From Anaerolineales bacterium UBA2317 (lineage in GTDB: Bacteria > Chloroflexota > Anaerolineae > Anaerolineales > Villigracilaceae): 64,000 nucleotides of DNA. The notes under the pieces were generated by a model. That model was not told the origin of the DNA. It was given only the letters and a program-made list of their open reading frames with translations, and made no database searches. Position 1 is the first letter of the stretch. Each line of letters opens with the position of its first letter. The DNA lies in NCBI GenBank assembly GCA_002345215.1, contig DDVH01000015.1:62001-126000 (forward strand), written 5' to 3'. Positions 8,352 to 16,918 of the stretch are shown piece after piece. Made by a program: the position numbers and the translations under genes.

Positions 8352-8828
8352 ATGTCAAACTTATCCCCTTCCGCCCAAAAAATTCAAGATTTATTAAACT
8401 CACTTGGTTATTCATACCAAGTGATTGAACATGCCGAATCGACTCGCACGGCACAAGAAGCCGCAGACCGGGCAGGCTGTGAGTTGGGTCAAATTGTAAA
8501 ATCGCTGATTTTTATGGGAAAAGAAAGCAAAAAACCAATTTTAGTTTTAACCAGCGGCGCAAACCGCGTGGATGAAAAATTAATCAGCCAATATGCCGAT
8601 GAAAAAATTGTCAGAGCTGATGCAAACTTTGTACGCGAAGTGACAGGCTTTGCCATCGGAGGCGTGCCGCCGATTGGTCACGCACAAAAAATGGAAACGT
8701 ATCTAGACGAAGATTTTTTGCAATATCAAACCATCTGGGCAGCGGCTGGGACTCCCAATGCCATTTTTGAATTGAAGACTGATGATTTACAGAAAATGAC
8801 AGATGGAAAAATAGTTAGAATAAAATAA
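8352..8828 (+). CDS. YbaK/ProX-type aminoacyl-tRNA deacylase
   Basis: 158 residues covering one YbaK/EbsC domain. These trans-editing proteins hydrolyse mischarged tRNAs such as Cys- or Ala-tRNA(Pro). Seen: the TAQEAADRAGCELGQIVKSLIF helix-strand, the conserved Lys in this segment, ASGANRVD-type loop as TSGANRVDEKL, and GGVPPIGH. 22 bp after the DUF1579-like gene and 10 bp before the next gene, so probably co-transcribed. Confidence 0.92.
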   Translation: MSNLSPSAQKIQDLLNSLGYSYQVIEHAESTRTAQEAADRAGCELGQIVKSLIFMGKESKKPILVLTSGANRVDEKLISQYADEKIVRADANFVREVTGFAIGGVPPIGHAQKMETYLDEDFLQYQTIWAAAGTPNAIFELKTDDLQKMTDGKIVRIK

Positions 8829-8837
8829 AGGAATATT

Positions 8838-9575
8838 ATGTCAAACTATTTCGCACTCAATTATTCTGGCGCACCATTTGACTTATATGGTACAGGTCAC
8901 CTAATTGCATTGAGTTTAGTTATCGTTTTATGTCTTTCTTTTTTATATTTCAAAAATATTTGGGGCGAAAAACAAAGAAAAACTTTTCGCATCAGCATCG
9001 CCCTTATTTTATTTTTGAATGAAATTGCATGGCACGCATGGGCAGCATATTGGGGAATATGGTCAATTCAAACGATGTTGCCATTACATATGTGCAGTGT
9101 TATTGTTTGGCTCACGATATATATGTTACTCACAAATAATTATTCAATTTACGAAGTTGCCTATTTTCTCGGCATTGGCGGCGCACTACAAGCATTATTA
9201 ACTCCTGATATCACAGATTATGGCTTTCCGCATTTTCGTGCCTTCAACACATTCATTGCACACGGTCTTTTAGTTGCCATGCCAATTTATATGACAGTTG
9301 TAGAAGGTCATCGCCCAACCTTACAATCGTTCAAACGTGTTTTTATTTGGACGAATCTTTACATGATTCCAGTTTTCTTTTTAAACTTAGCCATCGGCAG
9401 TAATTATCTTTTCATTGCTGGTAAACCTGAATTCCCCACTTTATTAGATTTGCTCGCTCCATGGCCCCTATATATTTTACAACTCGAACTAATTGGATTT
9501 GCAATTTTATTTATCCTATATTTCCCATTTTTGATTAAAGACCTGCGCCTCAAAAAACAGACAGCCACTGCTTGA
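8838..9575 (+). CDS. TIGR02206/YwaF-family integral membrane protein
   Basis: 245 residues with six to seven TM segments. Family marks: LPLHMCSVIVW in the third segment, HFRAFNTFIAHG, and PEFPTLLDLLAPWPLYI near the C-terminus. Function unknown. Ten bases after the YbaK gene with AAAGGA before ATG, so part of the same operon. Confidence 0.9.
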   Translation: MSNYFALNYSGAPFDLYGTGHLIALSLVIVLCLSFLYFKNIWGEKQRKTFRISIALILFLNEIAWHAWAAYWGIWSIQTMLPLHMCSVIVWLTIYMLLTNNYSIYEVAYFLGIGGALQALLTPDITDYGFPHFRAFNTFIAHGLLVAMPIYMTVVEGHRPTLQSFKRVFIWTNLYMIPVFFLNLAIGSNYLFIAGKPEFPTLLDLLAPWPLYILQLELIGFAILFILYFPFLIKDLRLKKQTATA

Positions 9576-9582
9576 TACAGTA

Positions 9583-9617
9583 GCCTCCACAGTTTCTTAC
9601 TCTGGAGGCATTTTTTT
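9583..9617 (+). terminator. Intrinsic terminator
   Basis: GCCTCCACAG and its near-complement (one mismatch) followed by seven T. Ends the 7920-9575 operon. Confidence 0.8.
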
Positions 9618-9677
9618 ATATTGCACACAAAACACCTTTGGCGTAGAATCAAATTAACTCAACCACAAGGAGAAGAA

Positions 9678-10805
9678 ATGGTAACAAAAGAAAAACCCGA
9701 ATCCCGCCCAATGACAGAGGAAGCGGACTTCCTCAAAATTAAATCAGTTGACCATGTCCATTTTTACGTCGGCAATGCCAAACATGCCATGTATTATTGG
9801 TGGAAAGCGTTTGGCTTCAAACCAATTGCCTATTCAGGCTTAGAAACAGGCAACCGTGAGTTTGCATCGTATGTACTTGAATCAGGTCAAGCGCGTTTTG
9901 TCATTTCAGCACCTTACAGCCCATCCAGCCCGATTGCATCGCATCACATGGTGCATGGTGACGGCGTAAAAATGATTGCCCTCGAAGTAGACGATGTAGA
10001 AAAAGCGTGGAAAGAAACGACTGCTCGTGGTGGAAAATCCGCTTGGGCACCCCGCGAAGAAAAAGATGATTTCGGGATTTACCGAACATCTGCTATTTAC
10101 ACTTACGGCGAAACCTTGCATGTCTTTGTAGATCGTGGCGATTACAAAGGCGTGTTTGCCCCAACCTATAAACCAATTCAATACGAAGCAGAATCAACAG
10201 GCTTAGCCGCCATTGACCACATGGTGGGCAATGTGCAACTTGGCAAAATGAATCACTGGGTAAATTTTTATCATCAAGTGATGGGTTTTCGTCAATTGCT
10301 TCACTTTGATGACAAAGATATCTCAACCGAATACTCAGCTCTAATGAGCAAGGTCATGCAAAACGGGAATGGACGCGTGAAATTCCCCATCAATGAACCA
10401 GCCGAAGGCAAACGCAAGAGTCAAATTGAAGAATATCTTGATTACTACCTCACGCCTGGTGTACAACACCTTGCTATCATCACCGGCGACATTATCAAAA
10501 CGATTGCAGAACTTCGTAAACGCGGCGTGGAATTTTTACGCGTGCCAGATACTTATTATGAAATGTTGCCTGATCGTGTTGGAAAAATCAAAGAAGATAT
10601 GAAAATGCTTCATGAACTCGGCATTTTGGTTGACCGCGATGATGAAGGCTATTTACTTCAAATTTTTACTCGCCCCATTCAAGACCGCCCGACGATGTTT
10701 ATTGAAGTGATTCAACGACATGGTGCACAAGGTTTTGGTAAAGGTAACTTTAAAGCTTTGTTTGAGTCAATTGAATTAGAACAAGAAAAACGTGGCAACT
10801 TATAA
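9678..10805 (+). CDS. hppD: 4-hydroxyphenylpyruvate dioxygenase
   Basis: 375 residues from ATG 9678 (CACAAGGAGAAGAA upstream); the upstream ATG at 9621 falls right behind a terminator and has no ribosome site. It converts 4-hydroxyphenylpyruvate to homogentisate, the second step of tyrosine breakdown. It has two VOC halves; the C-terminal half holds the iron ligands H181 (AIDHMVGN), H264 (GVQHLAI) and E343 (FIEVIQR). It heads an operon that reaches homogentisate dioxygenase at 12874. Confidence 0.96.
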   Translation: MVTKEKPESRPMTEEADFLKIKSVDHVHFYVGNAKHAMYYWWKAFGFKPIAYSGLETGNREFASYVLESGQARFVISAPYSPSSPIASHHMVHGDGVKMIALEVDDVEKAWKETTARGGKSAWAPREEKDDFGIYRTSAIYTYGETLHVFVDRGDYKGVFAPTYKPIQYEAESTGLAAIDHMVGNVQLGKMNHWVNFYHQVMGFRQLLHFDDKDISTEYSALMSKVMQNGNGRVKFPINEPAEGKRKSQIEEYLDYYLTPGVQHLAIITGDIIKTIAELRKRGVEFLRVPDTYYEMLPDRVGKIKEDMKMLHELGILVDRDDEGYLLQIFTRPIQDRPTMFIEVIQRHGAQGFGKGNFKALFESIELEQEKRGNL

Positions 10806-10806
10806 T

Positions 10807-11640
10807 ATGCACAAAAAACAAATTATCTTCATATTTTTAATATTTGTTTTGATTGCATGTAGCCCCAATCCTTCTGCGTCTGAACAGCCAAGTGTTGAAA
10901 CCATTGTAGCTGGAACTTTAGAAGCACTGACTGCTTCTGCTCCTGTATCTACTGAAGTTAATGGAACATTATTTACGGATGATAATTTGTCATTTGTGAT
11001 ACCAATAGGCATTGCAACATCCGTAACAGAAGAAGTTGTTCAAGCAGTTCCACCCTCTGAAGGCACGCCGTGGTGGGGAGTTTACCCTGAACATCGTCAA
11101 TATCATCTAGCAGGTTATGCATTGACAGATGTCTTTCACAGAGTGGATATTTACCTTTACCCAATTGAAGAATATGTTGCAATGAATGAAGATGTTGGCA
11201 TCGGAATTGAAACTTTACAATCTTTGATTGCGAATCCAAACCAACCACTACCTGAACGTTTGCCTTTCTTGCCAACTTTCAATGCCAGCCAGATGTTTTA
11301 TTCAAATTTTGGAACTATGACATTTCAAAATGGTTCTGGGATTCGATATATAACAGGGTTCAGCCAGTTTCCTCATCCAATTAGCAATATTGGGATGTTT
11401 TATACATTTCAAGGTATCACCAATGATGGCGTGTATTACGTCTCAGCCATATTGCCGATTAATGTGGACTTTTTAGTCGGCTATCCTACCCCAACAGACC
11501 AAGGTGATTTTGTATTCATTGAAAGTGAAGTCATTCGGGTAACTGACCAGTTGAACAATACTTCATCAGATTCTTTTACACCTAAATTAACCGTTTTAGA
11601 TACCTTGATTCAATCAATCAATGTCACTGGAATTCCGTAA
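10807..11640 (+). CDS. Lipoprotein, tandem paralogue 1
   Basis: 277 residues from ATG 10807; the possible GTG 10792 would overlap hppD. Signal peptide with lipobox LIAC at about residue 16-19, then a Ser/Thr/Pro-rich stretch. The rest looks soluble and extracytoplasmic. The C-terminal half is similar to the lipoprotein at 12029 (NGSGIRYI against NGDGYRYL; KLTVLDTLIQSI against SLTILDEMIASI). Sits between the two tyrosine-catabolic genes; function unknown. Confidence 0.82.
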   Translation: MHKKQIIFIFLIFVLIACSPNPSASEQPSVETIVAGTLEALTASAPVSTEVNGTLFTDDNLSFVIPIGIATSVTEEVVQAVPPSEGTPWWGVYPEHRQYHLAGYALTDVFHRVDIYLYPIEEYVAMNEDVGIGIETLQSLIANPNQPLPERLPFLPTFNASQMFYSNFGTMTFQNGSGIRYITGFSQFPHPISNIGMFYTFQGITNDGVYYVSAILPINVDFLVGYPTPTDQGDFVFIESEVIRVTDQLNNTSSDSFTPKLTVLDTLIQSINVTGIP

Positions 11641-12032
11641 TGGATAAAATCATCACAGTTCGTCCGCAAGGCACGCATATCAGCAAACAACAATTGCCGA
11701 ATTTTGAAGGCATTTCTGCCAATACGGCTGGTTCAAAACATTTATGTATGCACTTGGTAGTGATTCCGCCCGGCGGCAAAGCCGTAGCACATTATCACGA
11801 TGGCTACGAAACGGTGATTTATATTATTCAAGGCAAAGCCGAAACAAGATATGGTGAAAACCTTGAGCAATCTACAATCAATGAAGCAGGTGACTTTTTA
11901 TTCATCCCGCCAAACTTGCCACATCAACCAGTTAATTTGAGTGACACAGAACAAGTAATTGCTGTCGTGGCTAGGAATGACTCGAATGAGCAAGAAAGTG
12001 TTGTGGTGTACGAGGTGAGCGAGACAAAATGA
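11640..12032 (+). CDS. Cupin-domain protein
   Basis: 130 residues, a single cupin. Metal ligands by position are H51, H53, E57 (AHYHDGYETV) and H95 (NLPHQPVN). It overlaps the previous stop by one base (TAATG) and the next start by four (ATGA), showing tight operon coupling. May be a small dioxygenase or isomerase helping the tyrosine pathway, which is inference from position only. Confidence 0.88.
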   Translation: MDKIITVRPQGTHISKQQLPNFEGISANTAGSKHLCMHLVVIPPGGKAVAHYHDGYETVIYIIQGKAETRYGENLEQSTINEAGDFLFIPPNLPHQPVNLSDTEQVIAVVARNDSNEQESVVVYEVSETK

Positions 12033-12862
12033 ACAAAGCAGTTGTTTTATTTGTCCTTCTTTTCTTTCTAGTGAGTTGTACATCAAATGAAACAACTGCT
12101 CTCCCATCTATTGAAAATACGGCAACTGCCACAAATACTATTTCACCCACGCAAGTTACTCCAAAAACAACACCTTTGCCAACCATTGCCATTTCAGTTG
12201 AGAACGTTTTTACGTTTGAAGAAATGAATCTTTCAATTGGATTCGATACCCCGACAGGTTTTCAAGAAGGTTTCGATACAAGCATCATCACACTCACTGA
12301 ACCGAATGCGCCTTTTGAATTGCCGTATCCGCAACATGCGCGGATTTTATTTACTGCTTATGCCAATGACAGAGAAGATATACTTGCAGACGGAATCCGA
12401 ATCTTCCGCGCAGAAAATGTTGACGCACTTGAAGCAGGCATCCTCGGAGAGTTAGAGGCGGTGCTATCAGGTCAAAGTGACCATCGCATAGATTTTCCAC
12501 GACTGCCAGGCGCAGGTTCTATCATTGATGCACAAATTCGTTTGCAGGCTTTTCAAAATGGAGATGGGTATCGTTATCTAATTTTGAAATCGTTTGATGC
12601 TAGTAGTTTGAGTAATACGCAACTTACTCTTTTGTATCAAGGTTTAACGCTTGACCAAAAGTTTTTTGTTTCATTCATTGCACAAGTCAATGCGCCGTTT
12701 TTACAAGAATATGTTAACCAAACTTTAAGCACGCCAGAAGAATTTGAAAATTATTTTCAAACCATCAATGAACAAGTAGAAAATGCAGATGCAAATTTGT
12801 TTGAACCTTCGTTAACTATTTTAGATGAAATGATTGCTTCGATTGTAATCATTGAAAAATAA
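12029..12862 (+). CDS. Lipoprotein, tandem paralogue 2
   Basis: 277 residues. Lipobox LVSC at about residue 14-17, a Thr-rich linker, then a soluble domain like that of the 10807 lipoprotein. Starts by four-base overlap with the cupin gene and is followed 11 bp later by homogentisate dioxygenase. Two copies within one catabolic operon suggest a shared envelope role, but there is no motif to name it. Confidence 0.82.
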   Translation: MNKAVVLFVLLFFLVSCTSNETTALPSIENTATATNTISPTQVTPKTTPLPTIAISVENVFTFEEMNLSIGFDTPTGFQEGFDTSIITLTEPNAPFELPYPQHARILFTAYANDREDILADGIRIFRAENVDALEAGILGELEAVLSGQSDHRIDFPRLPGAGSIIDAQIRLQAFQNGDGYRYLILKSFDASSLSNTQLTLLYQGLTLDQKFFVSFIAQVNAPFLQEYVNQTLSTPEEFENYFQTINEQVENADANLFEPSLTILDEMIASIVIIEK

Positions 12863-12873
12863 AGGAGTATAAA

Positions 12874-14037
12874 ATGCCTTTCTATCACAAACTTGGGCAA
12901 ATCCCACACAAACGTCACACGCAATTCAAAAAACCAAACGGCAAATTGTATCGTGAAGAATTAATGGGGTTGGAAGGTTTTTCTTCACTGCAATCCATTT
13001 TGTATCATCATTTTTTGCCGCCGCGCGTTGCAAAGACAAATGATTGCGGACCTGCCAAACCTGAATATGTGGATTTTGGTCCGATACGTCATCGTGCGTT
13101 TCAAACGCATCAGACTCCGTTGGGAACTGATCCTGTTTCAGGACGCATTCCCCTACTCGGAAACAACGATGTGATTCTGGGCGTATCACGCGCACCCAAA
13201 GGCACGATGGAATATTTTTATCGCAACTCACAAGCCTATGAAACTTGGTGGGTACATGATGGCAGTGGAGTCTTGAAAAGTCAATTTGGGAATTTGCCAT
13301 TTCGCAAAGGTGATTACATTGTGATTCCGTTTGGCACAACTTGGCAAATGGAATTAAATGAAGAGACAAAATTTTTCACAATTGAAAATCCGAGCCAATT
13401 GGAACCGCCGAAACGTTATAGAAATAATTATGGTCAATTGCTTGAACATGCTCCGTATTGTGAGCGTGATATTCGCGTGCCAGAAGAATTAGAAACGCAT
13501 ACCGAAAAAGGTGAGTTTGATGTGCGCGTTAAAGTACGTGATCGAATCTCTCAACATATTCTTGACCATCATCCATTTGACGTGGTTGGTTGGGATGGAT
13601 ATTTGTATCCATGGATTTTCAACATTGAAGATTTTGAACCGATTACTGGAAGAATTCATCAACCGCCTCCTGTTCATCAGACTTTTGAAGGCTGGAACTT
13701 TGTAGTCTGTTCTTTCGTGCCGCGTTTATTTGACTATCATCCCGAAGGCATTCCCGCACCATATAATCATTCCAACATCCAATCTGATGAAGTGATTTAT
13801 TATGCCGAAGGAAATTTTATGAGTCGCAAGGGAATTGAAAGAAGCGATATTAGTATGCATCCGTTTGGTTTGCCACATGGTCCGCAACCTGGAATGACAG
13901 AAGCCTCAATTGGCAAAACTGAAACACAAGAATTAGCTGTGATGGTGGATACATTCCATCCATTACATTTGACAAAACAAGCCGTTGAAATGGAAAAAGA
14001 ATATATGGCTACTTGGCTCGAAGGGGATGGGGAATAA
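12874..14037 (+). CDS. hmgA: Homogentisate 1,2-dioxygenase
   Basis: 387 residues, the shorter bacterial form. It opens the homogentisate ring to maleylacetoacetate with Fe(II). Expected iron ligands are visible: H299 and E306 in YNHSNIQSDEV, and a His in SMHPFGLPHGP (H329 or H335). AAAGGAG precedes ATG 12874. The following pathway genes (maleylacetoacetate isomerase, fumarylacetoacetase) are not in the window. Confidence 0.95.
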   Translation: MPFYHKLGQIPHKRHTQFKKPNGKLYREELMGLEGFSSLQSILYHHFLPPRVAKTNDCGPAKPEYVDFGPIRHRAFQTHQTPLGTDPVSGRIPLLGNNDVILGVSRAPKGTMEYFYRNSQAYETWWVHDGSGVLKSQFGNLPFRKGDYIVIPFGTTWQMELNEETKFFTIENPSQLEPPKRYRNNYGQLLEHAPYCERDIRVPEELETHTEKGEFDVRVKVRDRISQHILDHHPFDVVGWDGYLYPWIFNIEDFEPITGRIHQPPPVHQTFEGWNFVVCSFVPRLFDYHPEGIPAPYNHSNIQSDEVIYYAEGNFMSRKGIERSDISMHPFGLPHGPQPGMTEASIGKTETQELAVMVDTFHPLHLTKQAVEMEKEYMATWLEGDGE

Positions 14038-14048
14038 ATTAAATCTTT

Positions 14049-14134
14049 GTCACTCTGAGCGATAGCGAAGAGTCTCTTAGATAATCTTCGAGATTCTTCG
14101 CCGCAAAGAACAAGAGCGCGGCTCAGAATGACAT
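14049..14134. repeat. Dispersed repeat, family D (copy 1)
   Basis: Begins GTCACTCTGAGC and ends GCTCAGAATGAC, an inverted pair, with inner GATTCTTCGCCGCAAAGA. A longer copy is at 41512-41621. Confidence 0.85.
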
Positions 14135-14154
14135 ATTTCAATTTGGAGAATCGA

Positions 14155-14874
14155 ATGAAGAGAATTTATGTTTTATTTTTTATAACGGCATTATTACTTT
14201 CATCTTGTAATCTGCCATCTGCGAGTTCGCCAGAATCTGCTGAGGCTGTGCAAACATCTGCCGCATTGACTGTCGAAGCGGCACTGAAAACTCCGTTAGC
14301 CAGCCCAACCTTAGCATCAACAAGTAATGATGCCCAAGCCACATCAGACAACTCATCTTCTGGGGAACCGTTTGCAAGTTTTGAAGATGTGACCAATTGC
14401 CGAACAGGTCCGGGCGTCAATTATGAACGCATTACACAAATCACACCACAAGATGCCGTTGAAATTATTGGATTTTATCCGCCAAATTATTGGGTTGTGA
14501 TGACCGATGCCGGTCCATGTTGGGTGGCGGGAGAATTTGTAACGCCATCTGGCAGTTTAGCGGCAGTGCCAACTGTCACTGCACCACCTACACCTCAAGG
14601 TGGCGCGCCAGATAATGTCAGTTTACAACAATGGAATATAGATTGTAACTATGCCACCAATGAAGCCAATGTGACTATCCGCTGGACAGATAAAGAAGAT
14701 GAATCTGGTTATCGGGTTTTTAGAAATAATGAATTGATCGCTGAACTCGTCGCAAATAGCAACACCTTCACAGAAACCATCTCGTTATTATCTGGTCAAA
14801 GTGTTGGGTATTATGTCGTGGCTTTCAATAGTGCTGGAGATACGAGTAGTAAGTCTATTACGTTGACTTGTTGA
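14155..14874 (+). CDS. Lipoprotein with SH3b-like and fibronectin-III-like domains
   Basis: 239 residues from ATG 14155 (TTTGGAG upstream). Lipobox LSSC at about residue 15-18. A Thr/Ser-rich linker leads to a bacterial SH3-like domain at about 75-135 (NCRTGPGVNYERI, then PCWVAGEFV) and a fibronectin-III-like domain at about 155-239 (DKEDESGYRVFRNN, VAFNSAGDTSS). Such proteins bind cell-wall or surface polymers. Separated from hmgA by a family D repeat. Confidence 0.85.
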   Translation: MKRIYVLFFITALLLSSCNLPSASSPESAEAVQTSAALTVEAALKTPLASPTLASTSNDAQATSDNSSSGEPFASFEDVTNCRTGPGVNYERITQITPQDAVEIIGFYPPNYWVVMTDAGPCWVAGEFVTPSGSLAAVPTVTAPPTPQGGAPDNVSLQQWNIDCNYATNEANVTIRWTDKEDESGYRVFRNNELIAELVANSNTFTETISLLSGQSVGYYVVAFNSAGDTSSKSITLTC

Positions 14875-14960
14875 GAGATAAACCGATAAGCAATCATTGA
14901 CCATGTATTCTTATGTCAGGCAATTTTGTTAAACAGAGTATTAGATATTTGTACCATTAT

Positions 14961-15821
14961 CTAATACTTTGTGGGCCATAAATCTTTAGGAGTTTCTATA
15001 CACATATTACCTTTAAGTTTTCCTAAGCTCTCTATGAATTCGTTGAGATTTGTTAGAGATTCTTCAATTGGCATAAATTCTGGAATATCTTCTGTTGGGA
15101 CATGTAGATAAACAATTGCTTCTTCAAAACTCATTGGATAATTTGGTTTCCAAAGATATAAAAAAGGAGAGTTTGCATCTTGATAACAAACTTTGACATT
15201 TTCTTGAGTACTTGAGGTTATTGTTCTACTGTATTCAGCCAATATTCCTTGCTCAGGATAAAACAACACTAACCGAAATCCTTCGTCTTGATGCCCACGA
15301 ATATACATTTCTTTTGGAATGCCAAAGTTGGCAATTATGTTATTAAAATGCGTCATAGGGGCAAAGTCAAAATTATAAATTACCATAGATTTAACAATGC
15401 CCTTTTCAAGATAGTATGTGTGAAATAAAACCTTTCCATGTTCATCATTTGGTGTGGGTGGATTTATATATACTAATCCATCTTCAAAAATCGGGTAAGA
15501 AATACAACAACCAGTTGAAAGAGATCCTAATGTTTTAGCCACTTCTTCCCATGTCGTTACACTTGGGTGAACGCCCCACCAACAAGGCAACTGACAATTA
15601 TTATTGGTCTCCAACAAAATTATTGATTGTTGTCGCGCTTCTTCAAATGGAAGTATAGGTACTATATTTATATTTGGCGTAACAGTAGCAACAACTGTTA
15701 TAGTAAGTTTTGCAGTAGGTGTCGTGAGAATAGCAACACTAGTAGGATTTATTGGCGGGGTTTGAATGCCAGCACATCCTACTAACAAAATACTAATAAG
15801 AACTATTGAAATGTATTTCAT
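14961..15821 (-). CDS. Lipoprotein of unknown function next to the RHS remnant
   Basis: 286 residues from ATG 15821 (AAAAGGTCGAG upstream); the longer start at 15845 would overlap the metallopeptidase frame. Lipobox LVGC at about residue 13-16. The soluble part has CQLPCWWGVHP and GCC motifs, common in Anaerolineae-type lipoproteins. It lies 11 bp downstream of the RHS metallopeptidase frame, the position where an immunity gene would be expected; that role is inference. Confidence 0.78.
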   Translation of the reverse strand: MKYISIVLISILLVGCAGIQTPPINPTSVAILTTPTAKLTITVVATVTPNINIVPILPFEEARQQSIILLETNNNCQLPCWWGVHPSVTTWEEVAKTLGSLSTGCCISYPIFEDGLVYINPPTPNDEHGKVLFHTYYLEKGIVKSMVIYNFDFAPMTHFNNIIANFGIPKEMYIRGHQDEGFRLVLFYPEQGILAEYSRTITSSTQENVKVCYQDANSPFLYLWKPNYPMSFEEAIVYLHVPTEDIPEFMPIEESLTNLNEFIESLGKLKGNMCIETPKDLWPTKY

Positions 15822-15832
15822 ATCTCGACCTT

Positions 15833-16213
15833 TTAATCTTTCCACAACGCCAGCCAGATAAAGTAAGGCATGTATTTATCCATCCAATCCGCACGCATTT
15901 TTCCATGATCAGGCAAATTGGTTGAAGAAGGTGGTGCTTGCCATCTATCAAAAGTCCATCCTAAAAACATATCAGCAAATTCCTCCGAAGGACTGCCCCC
16001 TGAATTCATTTGCCACATCAAAACTCCTTGTTCCGATGCAAAGCCATAATTTGGACCAGTGTCTTCATTTTCTCCTAAATCTAGCCTATTTGGAAAGTTT
16101 GGAATATAGCATGGTGACCAAGCTGTTTCTTGTGTTGCAGAGAGCAAATTTTCAGGTAACTTACCAAGTCTGTTATTAAATGCATGACCTAACTCATGCA
16201 CAACATTATTCAT
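15833..16213 (-). pseudogene. Metallopeptidase domain cut off from the RHS tip
   Basis: 126 residues from ATG 16213, with HELGHAF (HExxH zinc site) at the start and SEEFADMF as a likely third ligand segment. The frame is open upstream to a lone TAA at 16286-16288, and beyond that stop the same frame is the RHS core at 16289-16804. So this was probably the C-terminal toxin domain of one protein. Without the stop the domain would begin about 24 residues earlier. It could still be translated alone, but no Shine-Dalgarno is seen at 16213. Confidence 0.7.
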
Positions 16214-16285
16214 GAGCTTTTCATGCGTGGCATTATTTTTATAATTCTGCCCATCATCTGTTAAGAATAAAGTGGCAAAAGTAAT

Positions 16286-16804
16286 TTAATGGGCAGTATC
16301 AGTGACACCACCTTTGGGCACACAACTTGTTTCTGTATCAGGAACATTACCAGTAGAGGCATTGTTATTAATACACCATAAGGGGCGGCATCCATAGCAA
16401 TTAGTGTCCCACTTAAAATTCACATATCCATAAATTCTGTTAAATGCAGTTGAGTAACTTCCACCATAAACTGTTGATAATTTTTTACCAACGTAAAAAA
16501 CAGCATCACACACTGCATTTGTCGCTAAATCTGGCCAATCACCAACTAGATCTACATTGAAAGATGGATCAAAACATGGTTTATATCCGCTTGGATCAAC
16601 ATATTTTATTGGATTAGCGTAAGAATAAAGCCATCTATTAAGTGAAAGAGGTTTATTTACATCACCACTCCAAGTGTCGCGGTTCATAAAGCGCCCATCG
16701 GTTGGGTTGTAATATCTGGCGCGTAAGTAGGTTAATCCGCTGGGGTCGGTGCGTTCGCCTGTGAATCCGTAGTGAGTCGCTGAGTCACCTGTGGAGGAGG
16801 TCAT
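16286..16804 (-). pseudogene. RHS repeat-associated core domain, truncated at both ends
   Basis: 172 residues. The hallmark RHS core is clear: YGFTGERTDPSGLTYLRARY, YNPTDGRFMNRDTW, and NRWLYSYANPIKYVDPSG. Full RHS proteins have hundreds of YD repeats before this point, but here a TGA lies in frame just 12 bases before ATG 16804, and no repeats remain. The 3' side stops at TAA 16286 in front of the metallopeptidase domain. Best read as the remnant tip of an RHS polymorphic toxin. Confidence 0.8.
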
Positions 16805-16831
16805 TTGGTGAGTGTATCAGAAATTCAATAA

Positions 16832-16868
16832 AAAAATCCGAAGTGCTTCGCAAAGACTTCGGATTTTT
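16832..16868 (-). terminator. Intrinsic terminator after typA
   Basis: 13-bp stem AAAAATCCGAAGT and complement. It lies downstream of typA on the minus strand and before the RHS remnant. Confidence 0.8.
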
Positions 16869-16918
16869 AATTTATCAATTACCATTTACTGATAACTGGT
16901 TACTATTCACTGATAACT

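Noticed and set aside
16286..16288. Recoding of the TAA inside the RHS/metallopeptidase frame
   Set aside because: TAA is not a known recoding codon here, and the RHS protein is already truncated at its 5' end; decay is simpler.
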